DNA of 60,555 bases from Oehlia diaphana (GCA_003833135.1 QZLH01000094.1:1-60555), one strand, 5' to 3'; positions 22,892 through 34,291 are shown, counted from the stretch's first letter. Notes: generated by a model not told the origin, from the letters alone. Translations and numbers: made by a program.

Positions 22892-24367
22892 ATGTCATAT
22901 AATTTTGAATATGAAATACTCGAAGCGATTAGAAATTTACTTAAAACAGAAACGGATTATAATGTTATTATTCAAGTTGGAGAAAAACCTAATTTTAAGG
23001 AATTTCATGCGCATTCTATTATATTACGTTGTAGGTCCAAATATTTTGATATAATATTTTCTGATAAAAATATTGAGAGAAAAGATGGAAAATATTTAAT
23101 TAAGAAACCAAATATTTCTCCTCAAGCTTTTGACACTATTCTTAGGTGAGTTATTACGTTACTAAATCAGTAAAAAATTTTTTTTGCAAGCTGACTTGTT
23201 CGGTTAAATCATCATATTTATATTTTCTTTAGTTACCTTTATACTGGTCAATTTAATATTACTAATAAGACCGGAGTTGAACTTTTGGATTTCATGATTA
23301 TCTCTGATAGAATGATGTTGAAAAATTTAACAGACCTTACTGAAGATTATATAGTTGATAATCATCAACGATTCATGCAAAATGATCCAGTTAAAATTCT
23401 TCAAATTATTTATTATTACAAATTTGTAAATTTACAAGAATTTTATTTGAGTAAAATTTGTGTTGAACCAAAAATTTTATTCAGTTCTGATAAATTCGTT
23501 AAATTATCCGCTCCTTTATTGGAAATTATTTTAAAGCGCGATGACTTAAATTTAGAAGAAATTGAAATCTGGGAAAATTTAATTAAATGGGGTTTAGCAC
23601 AAGCACAAGTACGTAATCAAGATGTCACTAAATGGAACCAAGATGATATTAGTATCTTCAAAGGTGTTCTTTATAAATTTATCCCTTTAATTAGATTTTA
23701 TGAAATCTCTACTAGAGATTATTTCAACAAAATTAAACCCTACGAAGAAATTTTACCTAAAGAATTAAAAGATGATATTTTAAAATCTTATATGATTCCT
23801 GAATACAAACCTATATATACACCAAGGCATCTTATTACTGACTTTACTGACTCTATTATGATTAATCGGGAACATCTTAGACTCTTTTCAAATTGGATAG
23901 ATAGAAAAAAAGATAAGGTTAATTATAAATTTAATCTTTTATATAGAGCTAGCAGGGATAGTAATACAGCTGCAGCTTTTCATTCTAAATGTGATAACAA
24001 AGGAGCTACTATAGTTGTAGTAAAAATTAATTACTCAAATCAAATAGTTGGAGGATATAATCCATTTTCTTGGGATTCAAGTGACACTAATATATCTACA
24101 AAAGATAGTTTTGTGTTCTCAATTGAAGATAAGAATAACATCCAAGGCGCAAATGTTGTTTATAGTAATGGTAATCAATATTCCATACGAAGTTATTCGC
24201 TATTTGGACCAGCATTTGGGTATGAAGATTTATTTCTAAATTATAATACTGGTCGGAATATTTGGAATCATTATTATAATCACGTACATAGTTCTTATCC
24301 TACATTTTACCTACCAAAACGTATGAAAGTAGATGATTACGAAGTATTTCAAGTTATTAAAAAATAA
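22892..24367 (+). CDS. BTB-BACK-TLDc protein (gene F)
   Basis: Exons 22892-23145 and 23233-24367; intron 23146-23232 (87 bp, GTGAGT...TTTAG, phase 2); 462 residues. The ATG at 22892 (MSYNFEYEIL) is preferred; a TTG in frame lies seven codons upstream. The junction gives ILSYLYTGQFNITNKTG, with Ser where most paralogs have Lys or Arg. BACK: LLEIILKRDDLNLEEIEIW, LIKWGLAQAQ. It shares YMIPEYKPIYTPR and SIMINREHL with G and H, so these three form a subgroup. TLDc: LLYRASRDSNTAAAFHSKC, IVGGYNPFSWDSS, GPAFGYEDLF, ending DYEVFQVIKK. First gene of the plus-strand block. Confidence 0.9.
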
Positions 24368-24939
24368 CCATATTGATTGTGTGTACCATATTTGTTATTT
24401 GATAAGAATTAAATTTTATTATTATTATTTTTATAGGTGAATAATGTGAAGGTATTGTCAGTATTCAATTAAAATTAATAAAAAAATTTCGAATTCTTTG
24501 ATAAATTATACTACAGATTTTACATAACATAAAAAAAATGATATTATTATTCGCATATAAAACTTCCAGTTTAAAGCACGTTGTCCTTAGTATACCAGTA
24601 AAATAATTAAAATTTCAATAAACAATTACTATGATTTTCTTAGAGATTGCTTTACCATAAAGCACTAAATAAAAAAAGTTTTCTTGAGTATAATACATTT
24701 TAAAAAATTACAATTTTAATTACTATTATTAAGGATTAATTAAAAGTAATAAAAGCATATGTAAAAATAAATATACCTCATTTAAATATTCAGCCGAAAT
24801 ATTATTTAATCTTTTCAAAGCTACTTTTATAGGTTCTGCTACCTAACCACATAAATTGCTTAATAATTTTAAGCGTAAAGAACTGATACAACAATAGCTT
24901 AAGTCTCAAAATAAGTTGTCAAGATTCTTCCATTGAAAA
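24368..24939. other. intergenic DNA
   Basis: AT-rich 3' flank of gene F. No supported feature before the pseudogene that starts near 24940. Confidence 0.4.
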
Positions 24940-25345
24940 GCAAATTGATCCAATTTGAATTCTTCAAATGGTTTATTATTTCAAATTTCTTAAATTTTTT
25001 AATAATTTAAAAGAATTTTGTTTGAAAATGAACTGTTTTAAACCTGAAGTATCATGACTCCACCAATTCATCGATATTACAGCTGCAGCATTTTCATGCT
25101 AAATGTGATAACAAAAACAAGAGCTACTATAGCTGTATTAATTCAGAACGAATAGTTGGAGGATATAAATTCAAGTAACATAAATAAGTCTACAAAGGAT
25201 AGTTTTATATTCTCATTTACAGATATAAATATAAATAACCTTCAAAAGCAAATATAGTATGATTTTAGTATAAATTATTCTACTACTGATACTTGGGTAA
25301 GTTATTCATCTTATCTTAAAATTAATCTACCAAGATCAAAGTAAG
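24940..25345 (+). pseudogene. decayed BTB-BACK-TLDc copy between F and G
   Basis: 24940-25050 aligns to the BACK start of gene F (GCAAATTGATCCAATTTGAA for GCAAAATGATCCAGTTAAAA, then TTCTTCAAATGGTTTATTAT and AAGAATTTTGTTTGAAAATG). After a large deletion, 25075-25345 aligns to TLDc: GCTGCAGCATTTTCATGCTA, AATGTGATAACAAA, GAGCTACTATAG, AGTTGGAGGATATAAA, AAGGATAGTTTTATATTCTC. Multiple frameshifts and stops, no BTB exon. It was once a plus-strand member of the F-G-H set. Confidence 0.75.
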
Positions 25346-26874
25346 GGTTTATATAAAAAACAAAAACCAAAATAATAACAATCACGTGTACATGCGTTAT
25401 GGTAAAGGACACCAAGATTCTTTGTTGAAATATGCAGCCTAACTGTATATACTAATACACCATGATGCACGGGATGATTATAAAATAATCTTCTAAAAAT
25501 ATTAAGTTTAAATATTCCGTATACATTACACATGATTAGTTTTTTAAAAAAATGTTCAAAAATGAATTGCTTATTAAATAATACGGAATTTGTATACGGG
25601 ATCTATAGAAACGTACATAAAATGTATGCAAAACGTATCCTTTTCATATACAGATTTCTTATAGGGTTGCAAGAATAGACAAATTTAGCGATGGACTTAT
25701 TAAAGCTTCCTTTAAATTTATAAAAAATTAGTTAATGCAAAATGACCGAATGTCATTTGACTATCATTGAATTTTGACATTTTATCATTAATAGCCATTA
25801 GAAATACATTTACGTTTGTATTATATTTTATGGCAATTTACTGTTAGAAATGAACTACGGTAAAGAAATACATTTATTTTAAAATTTGCATTATACATGA
25901 TTATTATTGTTTTTTTTTTACAAATACGATGGTGAGATACGCTTACACTTACTAAGGATGTTTGTTGCTTATATTTTAAATCTATTACATTATTTGCGAA
26001 GTAATTGCACAAATAATGTTAAAATATTAATTATAGTGCAACAAAGGATGTGTCCACGGACTTTTATTAGGTAGAGTATTCTTAGGAAAATTTGTGGGAG
26101 AGGGAAATTATTTAAACAAATGACATTTAAACATTTTAAAAATTTCGGAAATTTTCGGTAAAATCGGAAATATTCTGTATCACTCAATTTTAGAATTGCT
26201 TTAAATATATTTGAACATACTATGTATTTAATTACCTTTGAAATTTTTAAAAATAGAGGGTGGGAGGAGGACGTTAAACTAAAATTAATTTGGAGCGGTC
26301 TAATTGGTTCGGAGAGTTTTATCCGGAATTTAACTTTATAAAATATGGATCTTCAATTTTCATAGTTTCCATTCTTGCGTAAAAAAATATTTTTTTAAAT
26401 ATTATATTCGTTAAAGGAAAAAGATCAAAAATGGTTTCAAATAAGAATATATTTATGATAAACTATTGTGATCATTACCAAGAAGAAAAAATTGGAAATA
26501 AAGAAAATTAATTCTTCACATTAGATTGACCATTATAGAATTGATACTTCGAACACAATACTCAATATATGGTAGAGATTTTCTTCTTTTTCTTATTGAT
26601 TTTGTATTTTTAAATAGTACGTAGTTTTTCTTTTTATCTTGGTAAATATAAATGTGTTAAATATATTACTTGCTAAATAAAAATAAGATACAAAATAAAC
26701 TATGGATCATATATGTCATTCATATAAAAGAAATTTTGGCATTAACGTGATCAAAATTTCTAAAAAGGGATTTTAAATGAGCTTATATAAGTATCGTTCT
26801 CTTCATCGCCATTATTTTCATTCTTGCGTTTCTTGTGTAAAAAAAAATTGATATTAAGAATTTTTAACTAAAAT
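25346..26874. other. intergenic DNA upstream of gene G
   Basis: AT-rich; three small minus-strand frames between 25336 and 26187 lack any motif. A CCAAT-bearing block at 26299-26340 and the following leader-like sequence (TCTTCAATTTTCATAGTTTC and an A-run) resemble the immediate 5' flank of gene H, but lie about 530 bp before G. They may be the promoter of a lost copy. Confidence 0.45.
26299..26340 (+). promoter_or_regulatory. CCAAT-containing conserved block upstream of gene G
   Basis: CTAATTGGTTCGGAGAG, then CCGGAATTTAACTTTATAAA, matches the blocks upstream of A and H. In H the start codon follows about 90 bp downstream, here about 530 bp. Confidence 0.35.
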
Positions 26875-28373
26875 ATGTCATATAATTTTGAACCTGAAGT
26901 ACCTGAAGCGCTTGGACAATTACTTAAAGCAGAAACTGATTATAATGTTATTATTTATATTGGAGAAAACCCTAATTTTAAGGAATTTCATGCGCATTCT
27001 ATTATCTTACGCTGCAGGCCCGAATATTTTAATAAAATATTTTCTAATGAAAACATTGAAAAAAAAGATGGGAAATATATCATTAAGAAGCCAAATATTT
27101 TTCCTCAAGCTTTCGACATTATTCTCAAGTATGTTATTACATTACTAAAACTCAAACTATTCTTTTTTTGTATGTAACTTATTCGTATTCATCTATTTAT
27201 AACTTATTTAGGTATTTTTATACCGGTCAAATTGATATTACTAATAAAACTGGAACAGAGCTTTTAGACTTTATGATTGCTTCTAATGAATGTATGTTAA
27301 AAAAATTAACTCAACTTACCGAAGACTTTATTGTTAAAAATCAACAACAATTCTTGCAAAACGACCCAGTTGGAATTCTTAAAATTATTTATTGTTGTAA
27401 ACCACTAGTTAAGTTGCAAGACTATTGTTTGAATAAAATCTGTTCTGAACCAAAAATTTTATTCAATTCTGGTAAATTTACTCAACTATCCGCTCCTTTG
27501 TTAGAAATTATTTTAAACCGTGATGACTTAAAATTAGAAGAAATTGAAATTTGGGAAAATTTGATTAAATGGGGATTAGCACAAGGACAAGATCTTAATG
27601 AAGATGTTACTAAATGGAACCAAGATAATATTAATACCTTTAAAAGGATTCTTTACAAATTTATCCCTTTAATTAGATTTTACGATATATCCACTAGAGA
27701 TTACTTCAATAAAATTAAACCCTACGAAGAAATTTTACCTAAAGAGTTAAGAGATGACATTTTAAAATCCTATATGATTCCTGAATACAAACCTATATAT
27801 ACGCCAAGGTGTTCAAAGTATTCAAATCGTAATTATGATCATATCGACTCCATTATGATTAATCGGGAACACCTTACAATTTTTGCAAATTGGATTGATA
27901 GAAAGAATGAAAACGTCAAACATATTAATGATATCCCTTATAAATTTGATCTTTTATATAGATCTAGCAGAGATGGAAATACTGCTGCAGCATTTCATGC
28001 TAAATGTGATAACAAAGGACCTACTATAGTTGTAACAAAAATTAAAAATTCGGAACAAATAATTGGAGGATACAATCCACTTTTTTGGGATTCAAGTAAT
28101 AGTGATAAATTAACAAAAGATAGTTTTATATTCTCTATTTCAGATAAAAATAACCTTCGGAACGTACATGTAGCTTACAGTAATGGTAGTCAATATTCTG
28201 TACGAGGTTATTCACATTGTGGTCCATTTTTCGGTTGTAAAGATTTATATTTAAATTTTGGGGAAGGTCCTAATGTTTGGTATAGTGGTTGTGAAAGCTA
28301 CTATCCTGCACTTAATTTGACAACTAGATTGAAAGTTTGTGTTTATGAAGTATTTCGAGTTATTAAAAAATAA
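26875..28373 (+). CDS. BTB-BACK-TLDc protein (gene G)
   Basis: Exons 26875-27128 and 27212-28373; intron 27129-27211 (83 bp, GTATGT...TTTAG, phase 2; retention would stop after 100 codons); 471 residues. BTB: YNVIIYIGENPNFKEFHAHS, junction ILKYFYTGQIDITNKTGTE. BACK: LLEIILNRDDLKLEEIEIW, LIKWGLAQGQ. TLDc: LLYRSSRDGNTAAAFHAKC, DNKGPTIVVTK (Pro for the usual Ala), IIGGYNPLFWDSS, GPFFGCKDLYLNFGEGPN. It ends VYEVFRVIKK, a variant of DYEVFQVIKK. Closest relative is H, with equal spliced length and a shared run around NFGEGPNVWYSGCES. Confidence 0.9.
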
Positions 28374-29486
28374 TCAAGTAAGTGTGTATACACACCAAGT
28401 AAGTTAAAACTAAGTTCAAATGTAAATTGGTTATTTAATCAAAGTCGTTAAGAAATTTAAATTCTAAAACATTAATAAAATTTTATATCGATTTTAAATC
28501 AGCTACTATCATTACGTAAATGGTTCTATAATAAGCTTTTTAAATTAAAATTAAATGTAAATTAAATGTTAAAAAATATTTTAGGTTAATAAAAATTTAT
28601 TTTTAAAAGAGAATAGATCATGCGACAAAGATAATAAAAGAAATTGATTATAACGGCTACTCATTTTTAGATATTATATTAAGTCTTAATAATTTTGTGT
28701 AGCATGAATAGGTTAAAAAATTTCATTAATAATTTCCTTTTCTTTAATATTCCGGAGTTATTTGTTGCTAGAAAGGCTTGACAAATTTGCAAGGTCTCTC
28801 AGTTTACTAAAATATTATATTATGTATTCGAAAAATGTTTAAATATACGTAATAAAATCAAGATCATTTTTTATGGCAGAATACTATAGCATCGAGCTAA
28901 TCAATGTATTTTGTCACTCTTAACCAAATATAAAAGGATTCTACAAATGTTATCTTTTCTAAGAAGTGAGTGTTGTGATGTGAATAATGGGTACAGAAGA
29001 GAGCCATCTCTTAAATAGCATAATAAAAAGAAAAGAGAGACAATATTACTGGTTTACTAAGGTAACTAAGCAAAAATCGTAAGGATTATGCATAATTAAT
29101 AGTACAGTATCTAGTACTTCGATAAATTACCGATTACATATTTTTTTTATGTTAATTAAATTCACTAGATAATTTTATTTAATTAATTTTGCATAAAACT
29201 AACCCTATCGTAAAATTAACGATTTTTGGTTTTGATAATTTAGTTTGCTTGTAATAGTGTGAATGAGTGTGATGTAACTGTGAATAGTTATTTTATACTC
29301 TAACCAAATTTTAAACATAAAAGCTTTTTCATAAAGTATGTAATACAAATTTTGAATCTGAGAATTTCACGTACTTACGCTTTAGATTATCAAAAAAATA
29401 TATCAAGCTTACCGAAATGTTTTCTTACGTAAGTAGGTATATTAAATTTTCATTTTTTATAAATTGGATTGTTTTATTGAGTTTAA
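28374..29486. other. intergenic DNA
   Basis: AT-rich 3' flank of gene G. Nothing recognisable before the relic at 29487. Confidence 0.4.
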
Positions 29487-29750
29487 AATCTTTATATAGT
29501 ATACTTGACAATGATATTAATATTCTGGTGCCTTAAATTCGGATTTATAGCTGTTTCTACTATTAATAGTTATCAACAATTTTTACAAACGAGCAATCAG
29601 AATTCTTCAAGTTATTTTGTTATTAATTTACAAAAATTGTTGTTAGGATAGAGTCTGTTCCAACAGAATTAAAAATAAATATTCATTAGAAATTTGTTTC
29701 TTTAATTAGATTTAGGTTTTATAATTTTTTAGTAAAAATTATTATGATCG
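29487..29750 (+). pseudogene. decayed BTB-BACK relic between G and H
   Basis: AATCTTTATATAGTATACTT then GACAATGATATTAATATTCT corresponds to the YLYTGQIDITNKTG segment. AGTTATCAACAATTTTTACA then GAATTCTTCAAG corresponds to NQQQFLQNDPVGILQI. AAATTTGTTTCTTTAATTAG then ATTTAGG corresponds to KFIPLIRF. Order and orientation follow exon 2 of G/H with large deletions and stops; no TLDc was found. Confidence 0.6.
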
Positions 29751-30046
29751 ATAGTTAATTGACTTAATTCCTATTAAATATTTACAATATTTGAGGCAGT
29801 ATTTTATATTTTTACTTAATTCAATCCTGAATATAAATAAAAATATAATTCTATTATAGACATTTTGCACTTTTTTGCGTATTAGTAGATTGAAAGTATT
29901 CACAATGGATTTAACCATCTAAATAGAGTAATAATACGGATATGAAATGAAATTCATGTAGTAGTACTACTAGTAAGTTTCTACGTATAATCTTTATGTT
30001 TTCATTTACTAATGCAGTAGTGAAACCTTTAGAGTATATATAATAT

Positions 30047-30424
30047 TAGTATAATACGATTTTGTAAGTTAGTATATTTATGGAATTTTTACTTTGTATG
30101 TACGATTTTTCATGGTACATGTATACGTATCACAATATATAATAATATGTATGTATGATAGTATGATAGTATGATTTAAATTTTTTTATTACGTACAAAC
30201 GAGTGAAATTTTAAAGAAGGAGCGAGCGCCATCGAAAAGGTGTATGACGAGGCTGGTAAAAAAGTATGATTTATATACGTATTTATGATTTTTTTTTTTT
30301 TCACTACATACATACAATTTTTCTATATTTAACAATCAAAGTAGGTACTGTACGTACGATTTAAAATCAAACGTACTAACAAAATTGCAATATACATACT
30401 ATTTTACAAAATCATACTATACTA
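30047..30424. mobile_element. foldback element with arms of about 60 bp
   Basis: The left arm starts TAGTATAATACGATTTTGTA and the reverse-complemented right arm starts TAGTATAGTATGATTTTGTA; similarity continues for about 60 bp with gaps. The core holds runs of TATGATAG and TACGTACGATTT. No coding capacity; a frame starting at 30385 begins inside the right arm. A clean target-site duplication is not seen. Confidence 0.5.
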
Positions 30425-31103
30425 AGATCGGATACACCGAAACTTTTGCGGTTGACATAGCAATAAACAACTACATACTAGTACTTGCCCTATATTTAAT
30501 ACTAAATAGCATACCAAGCAGTAGTAATTTTATTAAGTTTGCATATAGTAACGATCATATTAAATAAAAATTTTTTTTTATTATTTATTTAAATTTATAT
30601 AAGTATTATCACCTATTAGATAATTAAAATTTAATTTACCATTAAAAGTTCCGTCATCAATGAGACGCTTTTAGAAAATAACTGTACAAATGATGGCCAA
30701 TAAATATAATAAAAAATAATACGTTACATTTTTTAAAAAACCTTTCTTATTATAATTCAAAATTACAGATTACTGGAAAGTTCTAATTTATGATAAATTC
30801 GTCAATTAATACAATCATTTCAGCCAAAATTATATAATATAATTCCAGCAAAAACTGAAATTTGGCAACATAGGCAACATATACGCCAAAACATATCTAG
30901 GCGTTTCGGATTAAACAATTCTAGATCGGTTCAGATTTACCGAAAATAAGTAACAATTTTTTGTAGATCAACCGCTGACCGCATCAGCAACCAGGGTATA
31001 AATGATCTAGAACTGAACAGGGCTAATGTTTGGTCGACGTTTCACACAGCTTAAATATGAAATTTAAAAATTTTGCCAATTTACTTGACCAAAATTTCTA
31101 CAA
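30425..31103. other. intergenic DNA
   Basis: No supported gene. Short words such as CAGCCAAAATTAT recur elsewhere in the window (for example near 21430), suggesting old repeats. Confidence 0.35.
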
Positions 31104-31241
31104 TATCGTATTCATCGGAAAATAAGCAACCCCGAAAATAAGCAACATGGGCGGAATTATGGCATTTATTGGCCCGCATTACTAAATCTTGGCCTGCATT
31201 ACGTGCAAAAGTTGTTGCTTATTTTCGGATGAATATGGTAT
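31104..31241. mobile_element. short TIR element (about 138 bp)
   Basis: The left end ATCGTATTCATCGGAAAATA then AGCAAC pairs with the right end, which reverse-complemented reads ACCATATTCATCCGAAAATA then AGCAAC. Terminal repeats are about 28 bp and each end begins with TA, compatible with a mariner-like MITE (TA target); that class is inference. Confidence 0.5.
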
Positions 31242-31655
31242 CTTAATAGCATTTATTTTTTGAGTTTTTACTACGTAGTATTATTTTTTTTATTAGTGGA
31301 TAGTGAGATGCGCCTAAATTTATTAATTAAGTTTTTTAAACATTAATTATAGTTATTATAGTTTAATTAAGTTTGCCCGCGATGAGTTACTATTATCTGA
31401 AATAAATAAACTTTTAAAAAATGATTTCAAGATTTATATTACCCTGCTGCGAATTAATTAGTAGCTTCAATTAATATTTCTATTTGTAATTCTGGGTTGC
31501 GTTAACATACTATCATTGATGACAGTACATTCAAACGTTCCATACTCTAAAGACGGAATAAAAGTAGTTATAATAAAAAAATCACTAATTCAGAACAGAA
31601 TGAATCTAAAAGCAAAAGCAACGATCATATATTATCTCATTCAACTATTCTAAAC

Positions 31656-31734
31656 TAACGGTCACGGCCATTAACCGGTTATGACCGGTTATGACCGACC
31701 GATGACCGACCATGACCGACTGTTGCCATCCCTA
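31656..31734 (-). mobile_element. hAT-like MITE with 8 bp target duplication, copy 1
   Basis: The 79 bp element is flanked on both sides by TTCTAAAC (31648-31655 and 31735-31742), an exact 8 bp target-site duplication. On the minus strand it begins TAGGGATGGCAACAGTCGG and its core is repeated GGTCGGTCAT-like units. The same element occurs at 59098-59172. An 8 bp duplication and a TAGGGATGG end are typical of hAT transposons, so a non-autonomous hAT derivative is likely. Confidence 0.75.
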
Positions 31735-31887
31735 TTCTAAACTGCTAAATAGAATACCAACAAAAAATTAATGTAGAGTTTTCAATTTACAATTTTTATT
31801 CGGGTAAGAAATAAAATTGCAAATAAATTATTTAAACTAGGGTAAACGTGTAAATTCGAACCATTTTTAGTTTCATCATAAACTAAT

Positions 31888-31989
31888 AAATGTAGATCTA
31901 AAAACATTCTCCTTAAATTTTAAATGTAGATCTAAAAACATTCTCCTTAAAATTTAAATGTAGATCTAAAACATTCTCCTTAAATTTTA
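31888..31989. repeat. 34 bp tandem repeat, three copies
   Basis: The unit contains AAATGTAGATCTAAAAACAT followed by TCTCCTTAAATTT. Three consecutive copies differ by single-base indels. It lies 320-420 bp before gene H. Confidence 0.8.
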
Positions 31990-32185
31990 TTTGATATTAT
32001 TGATGATATAATTATATACAGTATCATAAAATTTCTCTAAATTTATTAAGCATAATGAGAAGCGGATTTTGGCGGAAACCCGATATCCAGGTCCTGTATA
32101 GACATGATTATGATTCGAAGAAAAATTTTGTTAAGCATAATAGGCTGAATTTTGGCCGATCGGTAATTATGGGACTAATAATCAT

Positions 32186-32216
32186 TCTAATTGGTTCGGA
32201 CGGAATTAACTTTATT
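32186..32216 (+). promoter_or_regulatory. CCAAT-containing conserved block upstream of gene H
   Basis: CTAATTGGTTCGGACGGAAT then TAACTTTATTAAA lies 90-120 bp before the ATG and resembles the blocks near A and G. An A-tract at 32264-32275 follows just before the start. Confidence 0.35.
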
Positions 32217-32305
32217 AAATATAGATTTTCAATTTTCATTGTTTCAATTGTTTCAATTCTTTAAAAAAAAAAAAATTTTGATATTAAGAAATTTCAACTT
32301 AAAAT

Positions 32306-33799
32306 ATGTCGTATAATTTTGAATCTGAAGTACCTGAAGCGCTTGGACAATTACTTGAAGCAGAAACTGATTATAATGTTATTATTTATATTGGAGAAGA
32401 GTCTAATTTTAAGGAATTTCATGCGCACTCAATTATCTTACGTTGCAGGTCCGAATATTTTAATAAAATATTCTCTGATGAAAATATTGAAAAAAGAGAT
32501 GGGAAATACATCATTAAGAAACCAAATATTTCTCCTCAAGCTTTCGACATTATTCTTAAGTATGTTATTATATTACTAAAACTTTTATTTTTCTGTAAGT
32601 TAACTTATTCGTATTCATCTATTTATAACTTATTTAGGTATTTTTATACCGGTCAAATAGACATTACTAATAAAACTGGAACAGAGATTTTAGACTTTAT
32701 GATTGCTTCTAATGAATGTATGTTAATTAAATTAACTCAACTTGCCGAAGACTTTATTATTAATAATCAACAACAATTATTGCAAAATAACCCAGTTGGA
32801 ATCCTTCAAATTATTTATTGTCGTGAACAACTTGTTAAGGTTCAAGATTATTATTTGGATAAAATCTGCTCTGAACCAAAAATTTTATTCAATTCTGATA
32901 AATTCAATCAACTACCTGCTCCTTTATTAGAAATTATTTTAAAACGTAATGATTTGAAATTAGATGAAATTGAAATTTGGGAAAATTTGATTAAATGGGG
33001 ATTAGCACAAGAACAGGCTCTTAATGAAAAAACCACTGAATGGAACCAAGATGATATTAATATCTTAAAAAGAATCCTTTATAGGTTTATCCCTTTAATT
33101 AGATTTTACGATATATCCACCAAAGATTACTTCAATAAGGTCAAACCCTACGAAGAAATTTTATCTAAAGAATTAAGAGATGATATTTTAAAATCTTATA
33201 TGGTCCCTGAATACAAACCTATATATGCGCCAAGGCGTTCAAATTATTCAAATCGTAATAATGATATCGACTCCATTATGATTAACCGGGAACACCTTAG
33301 ACTCTTTTCAAATTGGATTGATAAACTGAGAGAAAATATCACATATCTTACTGATGATATTCCTTATAAATTTAATCTTTTATATAGAGCTAGCAGAGAT
33401 GGAAATACAGCTGCAGCATTTCATGCTAAATGTGATAACAAAGGAGCTACTATAGTTGTAGTAAAAATTACAAATTCAGAACAAATAGTCGGAGGTTATA
33501 ATCCACTTTTTTGGAATTCAAGTGATAGTAGTAAACAAACAAAAGATAGTTTTATATTCTCATTTTCAGATAAGAATGACCTTCAGAGTGTAAATGTAGC
33601 TTACAGTAATGGGAGTCAACATTCTGTACGATGTTATCCACGTCGTGGTCCATCTTTCGGTTGTAAAGATTTATATTTAAATTTTGGTGAAGGTCCTAAT
33701 GTTTGGTATAGTGGTTGTGAAAGCTGCTATCCTGCACTTAATTTAACAAGTAAAATAATTGTAAATGATTACGAAGTATTTCAGGTTATTAAAAAATAA
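32306..33799 (+). CDS. BTB-BACK-TLDc protein (gene H)
   Basis: Exons 32306-32559 and 32638-33799; intron 32560-32637 (GTATGT...TTTAG, phase 2); 471 residues when spliced. The 78 bp intron is a multiple of three and has no stop, so an unspliced message would encode 497 residues with a hydrophobic 26-residue insert inside BTB. Splicing is preferred because the spliced product matches G in length and restores ILKYFYTGQIDITNKTG. BACK: LLEIILKRNDLKLDEIEIW, LIKWGLAQEQ. TLDc: LLYRASRDGNTAAAFHAKC, IVGGYNPLFWNSS, GPSFGCKDLYLNFGEGPN, ending DYEVFQVIKK. Last gene of the plus-strand block. Confidence 0.9.
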   Translation: MSYNFESEVPEALGQLLEAETDYNVIIYIGEESNFKEFHAHSIILRCRSEYFNKIFSDENIEKRDGKYIIKKPNISPQAFDIILKYVIILLKLLFFCKLTYSYSSIYNLFRYFYTGQIDITNKTGTEILDFMIASNECMLIKLTQLAEDFIINNQQQLLQNNPVGILQIIYCREQLVKVQDYYLDKICSEPKILFNSDKFNQLPAPLLEIILKRNDLKLDEIEIWENLIKWGLAQEQALNEKTTEWNQDDINILKRILYRFIPLIRFYDISTKDYFNKVKPYEEILSKELRDDILKSYMVPEYKPIYAPRRSNYSNRNNDIDSIMINREHLRLFSNWIDKLRENITYLTDDIPYKFNLLYRASRDGNTAAAFHAKCDNKGATIVVVKITNSEQIVGGYNPLFWNSSDSSKQTKDSFIFSFSDKNDLQSVNVAYSNGSQHSVRCYPRRGPSFGCKDLYLNFGEGPNVWYSGCESCYPALNLTSKIIVNDYEVFQVIKK

Positions 33800-34291
33800 T
33801 TAGATTGATTGTATAAAGTTAAGTTTAAATGTTTTATTCACTAAAGGCTTAGTAAGACTTGACACTTTAATGAGTTGAGAAAAAAGAATGAACTTTTTAT
33901 TCTTTCGAATCGTTTTCATGAGTATATTTAGTTGAATGCTTGATCAAGCAATTATTTTTAGTGCAATTTCAATAAAAAGATATTCTCTGTCTAGCTTAAT
34001 AAAGATGAAATATTTATCATCTAGCAATTTTTAACCGGAATTTACCATGTCTTATGATATTAAAATCTCGCAATATTTTTATCAGTTATTTTAATTTAAT
34101 TCTTTTTGTTAATAATGTTTCCAGAAAATAACGGTTTATCCTTATAACCAGCTACGCCTTTTTATGTTAACATTGTAATGCCGTAATATACCTAGTAAAT
34201 TTTATTAATCGTGGGGCGCAGTGTTATATTTAAAGTTAGTATATAAATTTTAAAATTGTATGACGTTCAAATGATTTTTTTAAAAAAAAAT
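33800..34291. other. intergenic DNA
   Basis: AT-rich 3' flank of gene H with no supported feature. Confidence 0.4.

Larger units (their letters stand above)
31735..32305. other. intergenic DNA upstream of gene H
   Basis: Contains the 34 bp triple repeat at 31888-31989 and the CCAAT block at 32186-32216. A 69-codon frame at 32055-32264 overlaps the putative promoter and shows no domain. Confidence 0.45.

Noticed and set aside
30385..30567. 60-codon plus ORF
   Set aside because: It starts inside the right arm of the foldback element at 30047-30424.
32319..32930. Alternative-frame ORFs inside gene H
   Set aside because: Shadow frames of the BTB and BACK coding sequence; the same happens inside G, I, J and M.
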